Shown: positions 63,710-64,000 of the stretch, one piece after another | Numbering within the stretch: position 1 is the first letter of the stretch | Layout: the number at the start of each line of letters is the position of its first letter | NCBI GenBank assembly: GCA_032207245.1 | Contig: CM063506.1 | Coordinates: 40,378,842-40,442,841 of the forward strand | DNA from: Pardosa pseudoannulata | Lineage: Eukaryota > Arthropoda > Arachnida > Araneae > Lycosidae | Direction: 5' to 3' | DNA: 64,000 nucleotides | Notes under the pieces: model-generated | Database searches by the model: none | The model's input: only the letters and a program-made list of their open reading frames with translations | What the model was told of the DNA's origin: nothing | Translations under genes and position numbers: made by a program

Positions 63710-64000
63710 AAAAATAAAAAAAAAAACAATTAATTTAGAATACAGAAAAATTTACCTTTAAAAGAATAAATTTTAAAAAAGCTCAACATATTTTATTTAA
63801 AGGAAACAGGCATTATAATATTAAACTGTTTGAATTTTTCTTAATTGGGTATTCTCATTGATTATATCAAGCTTGTTCAACATAAAAGACTGTGAGCTGC
63901 TTTGGAGATGTATTTTATTCTGGCATGGTATATTGTGTGCAAGCATATAATATGTGCATGTGTGTAAAATCCAATCATTAGTGCAAACAGTTCTCAAATT
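63710..64000 (-). other. Intron 5' of the repeat exon
   Basis: AT-rich sequence upstream of the repeat exon on the minus strand. No further exon is recognisable before the window ends. Confidence 0.45.

Noticed and set aside
1..64000. CRISPR array, operon, toxin-antitoxin or phage-type system
   Set aside because: The window is eukaryotic, with spliced genes and eukaryotic transposons. No regularly spaced direct repeats with unique spacers were seen.

Overview
The window looks like a nuclear genome segment from an arthropod, probably an arachnid or other chelicerate. It is strongly AT-rich, its genes are split by GT-AG introns from 85 bp to 20 kb, and non-coding DNA is packed with degraded transposons (copia-type LTR, RNase H-bearing LINE, mariner, Tc1, hAT, piggyBac-like, tRNA-derived SINE). 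The lineage is inferred from this overall character only; no single marker here fixes the species.

Three protein-coding genes can be supported. (1) A complete proteasome subunit beta type-4 gene (PSMB4, the beta7 subunit) lies on the + strand from 2493 to 34472. It has eight coding exons and encodes 260 residues. (2) A complete SRP19 gene lies on the - strand from 48667 down to 39136. It has five exons and encodes 145 residues. These two genes converge, with about 4.5 kb between their 3' ends. (3) The last two exons of an unrecognised - strand gene lie at 63699-63030 and 60130-60025. The first encodes about 13 units of a 15-residue E-P-A-S-T-T-I-Q-E-I-N-P-Q-N-A repeat. The second is a short basic C-terminus.

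Most of the window is transposon archaeology. Intron 4 of PSMB4 (7276-27352) is swollen by a nest. Two ~310-bp direct repeats (8572-8784 plus 15659-15748, and 24051-24360) flank a retroelement-like body without a visible reverse transcriptase. That body holds a 5.3-kb LINE (16489-21762) bounded by a perfect 12-bp target duplication. The left repeat is interrupted by a broken copia-type element (8785-15274). The copia element is itself rearranged: its 5' LTR/gag end is duplicated, and both truncated 5' LTRs are fused to the same piece of a host hnRNP A/B-like cDNA. Other introns and intergenic DNA carry hAT-like elements with TIRs and target duplications, an 89-bp piggyBac-like MITE, a mariner with both TIRs, a solo LTR, SINEs, foldback elements and a ~1.8-kb direct segmental duplication.

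PSMB4 (20S proteasome) and SRP19 (signal recognition particle) are unrelated housekeeping genes that happen to be neighbours. I found no CRISPR array, toxin-antitoxin pair, gene cluster or other coherent new system. The oddest items are the hnRNP-copia chimera with two identical host segments, the coding 45-bp repeat exon, a GC-rich block at 36.9-37.5 kb, and the unclassified retroelement-like ORFs at 21.8-24.05 kb.
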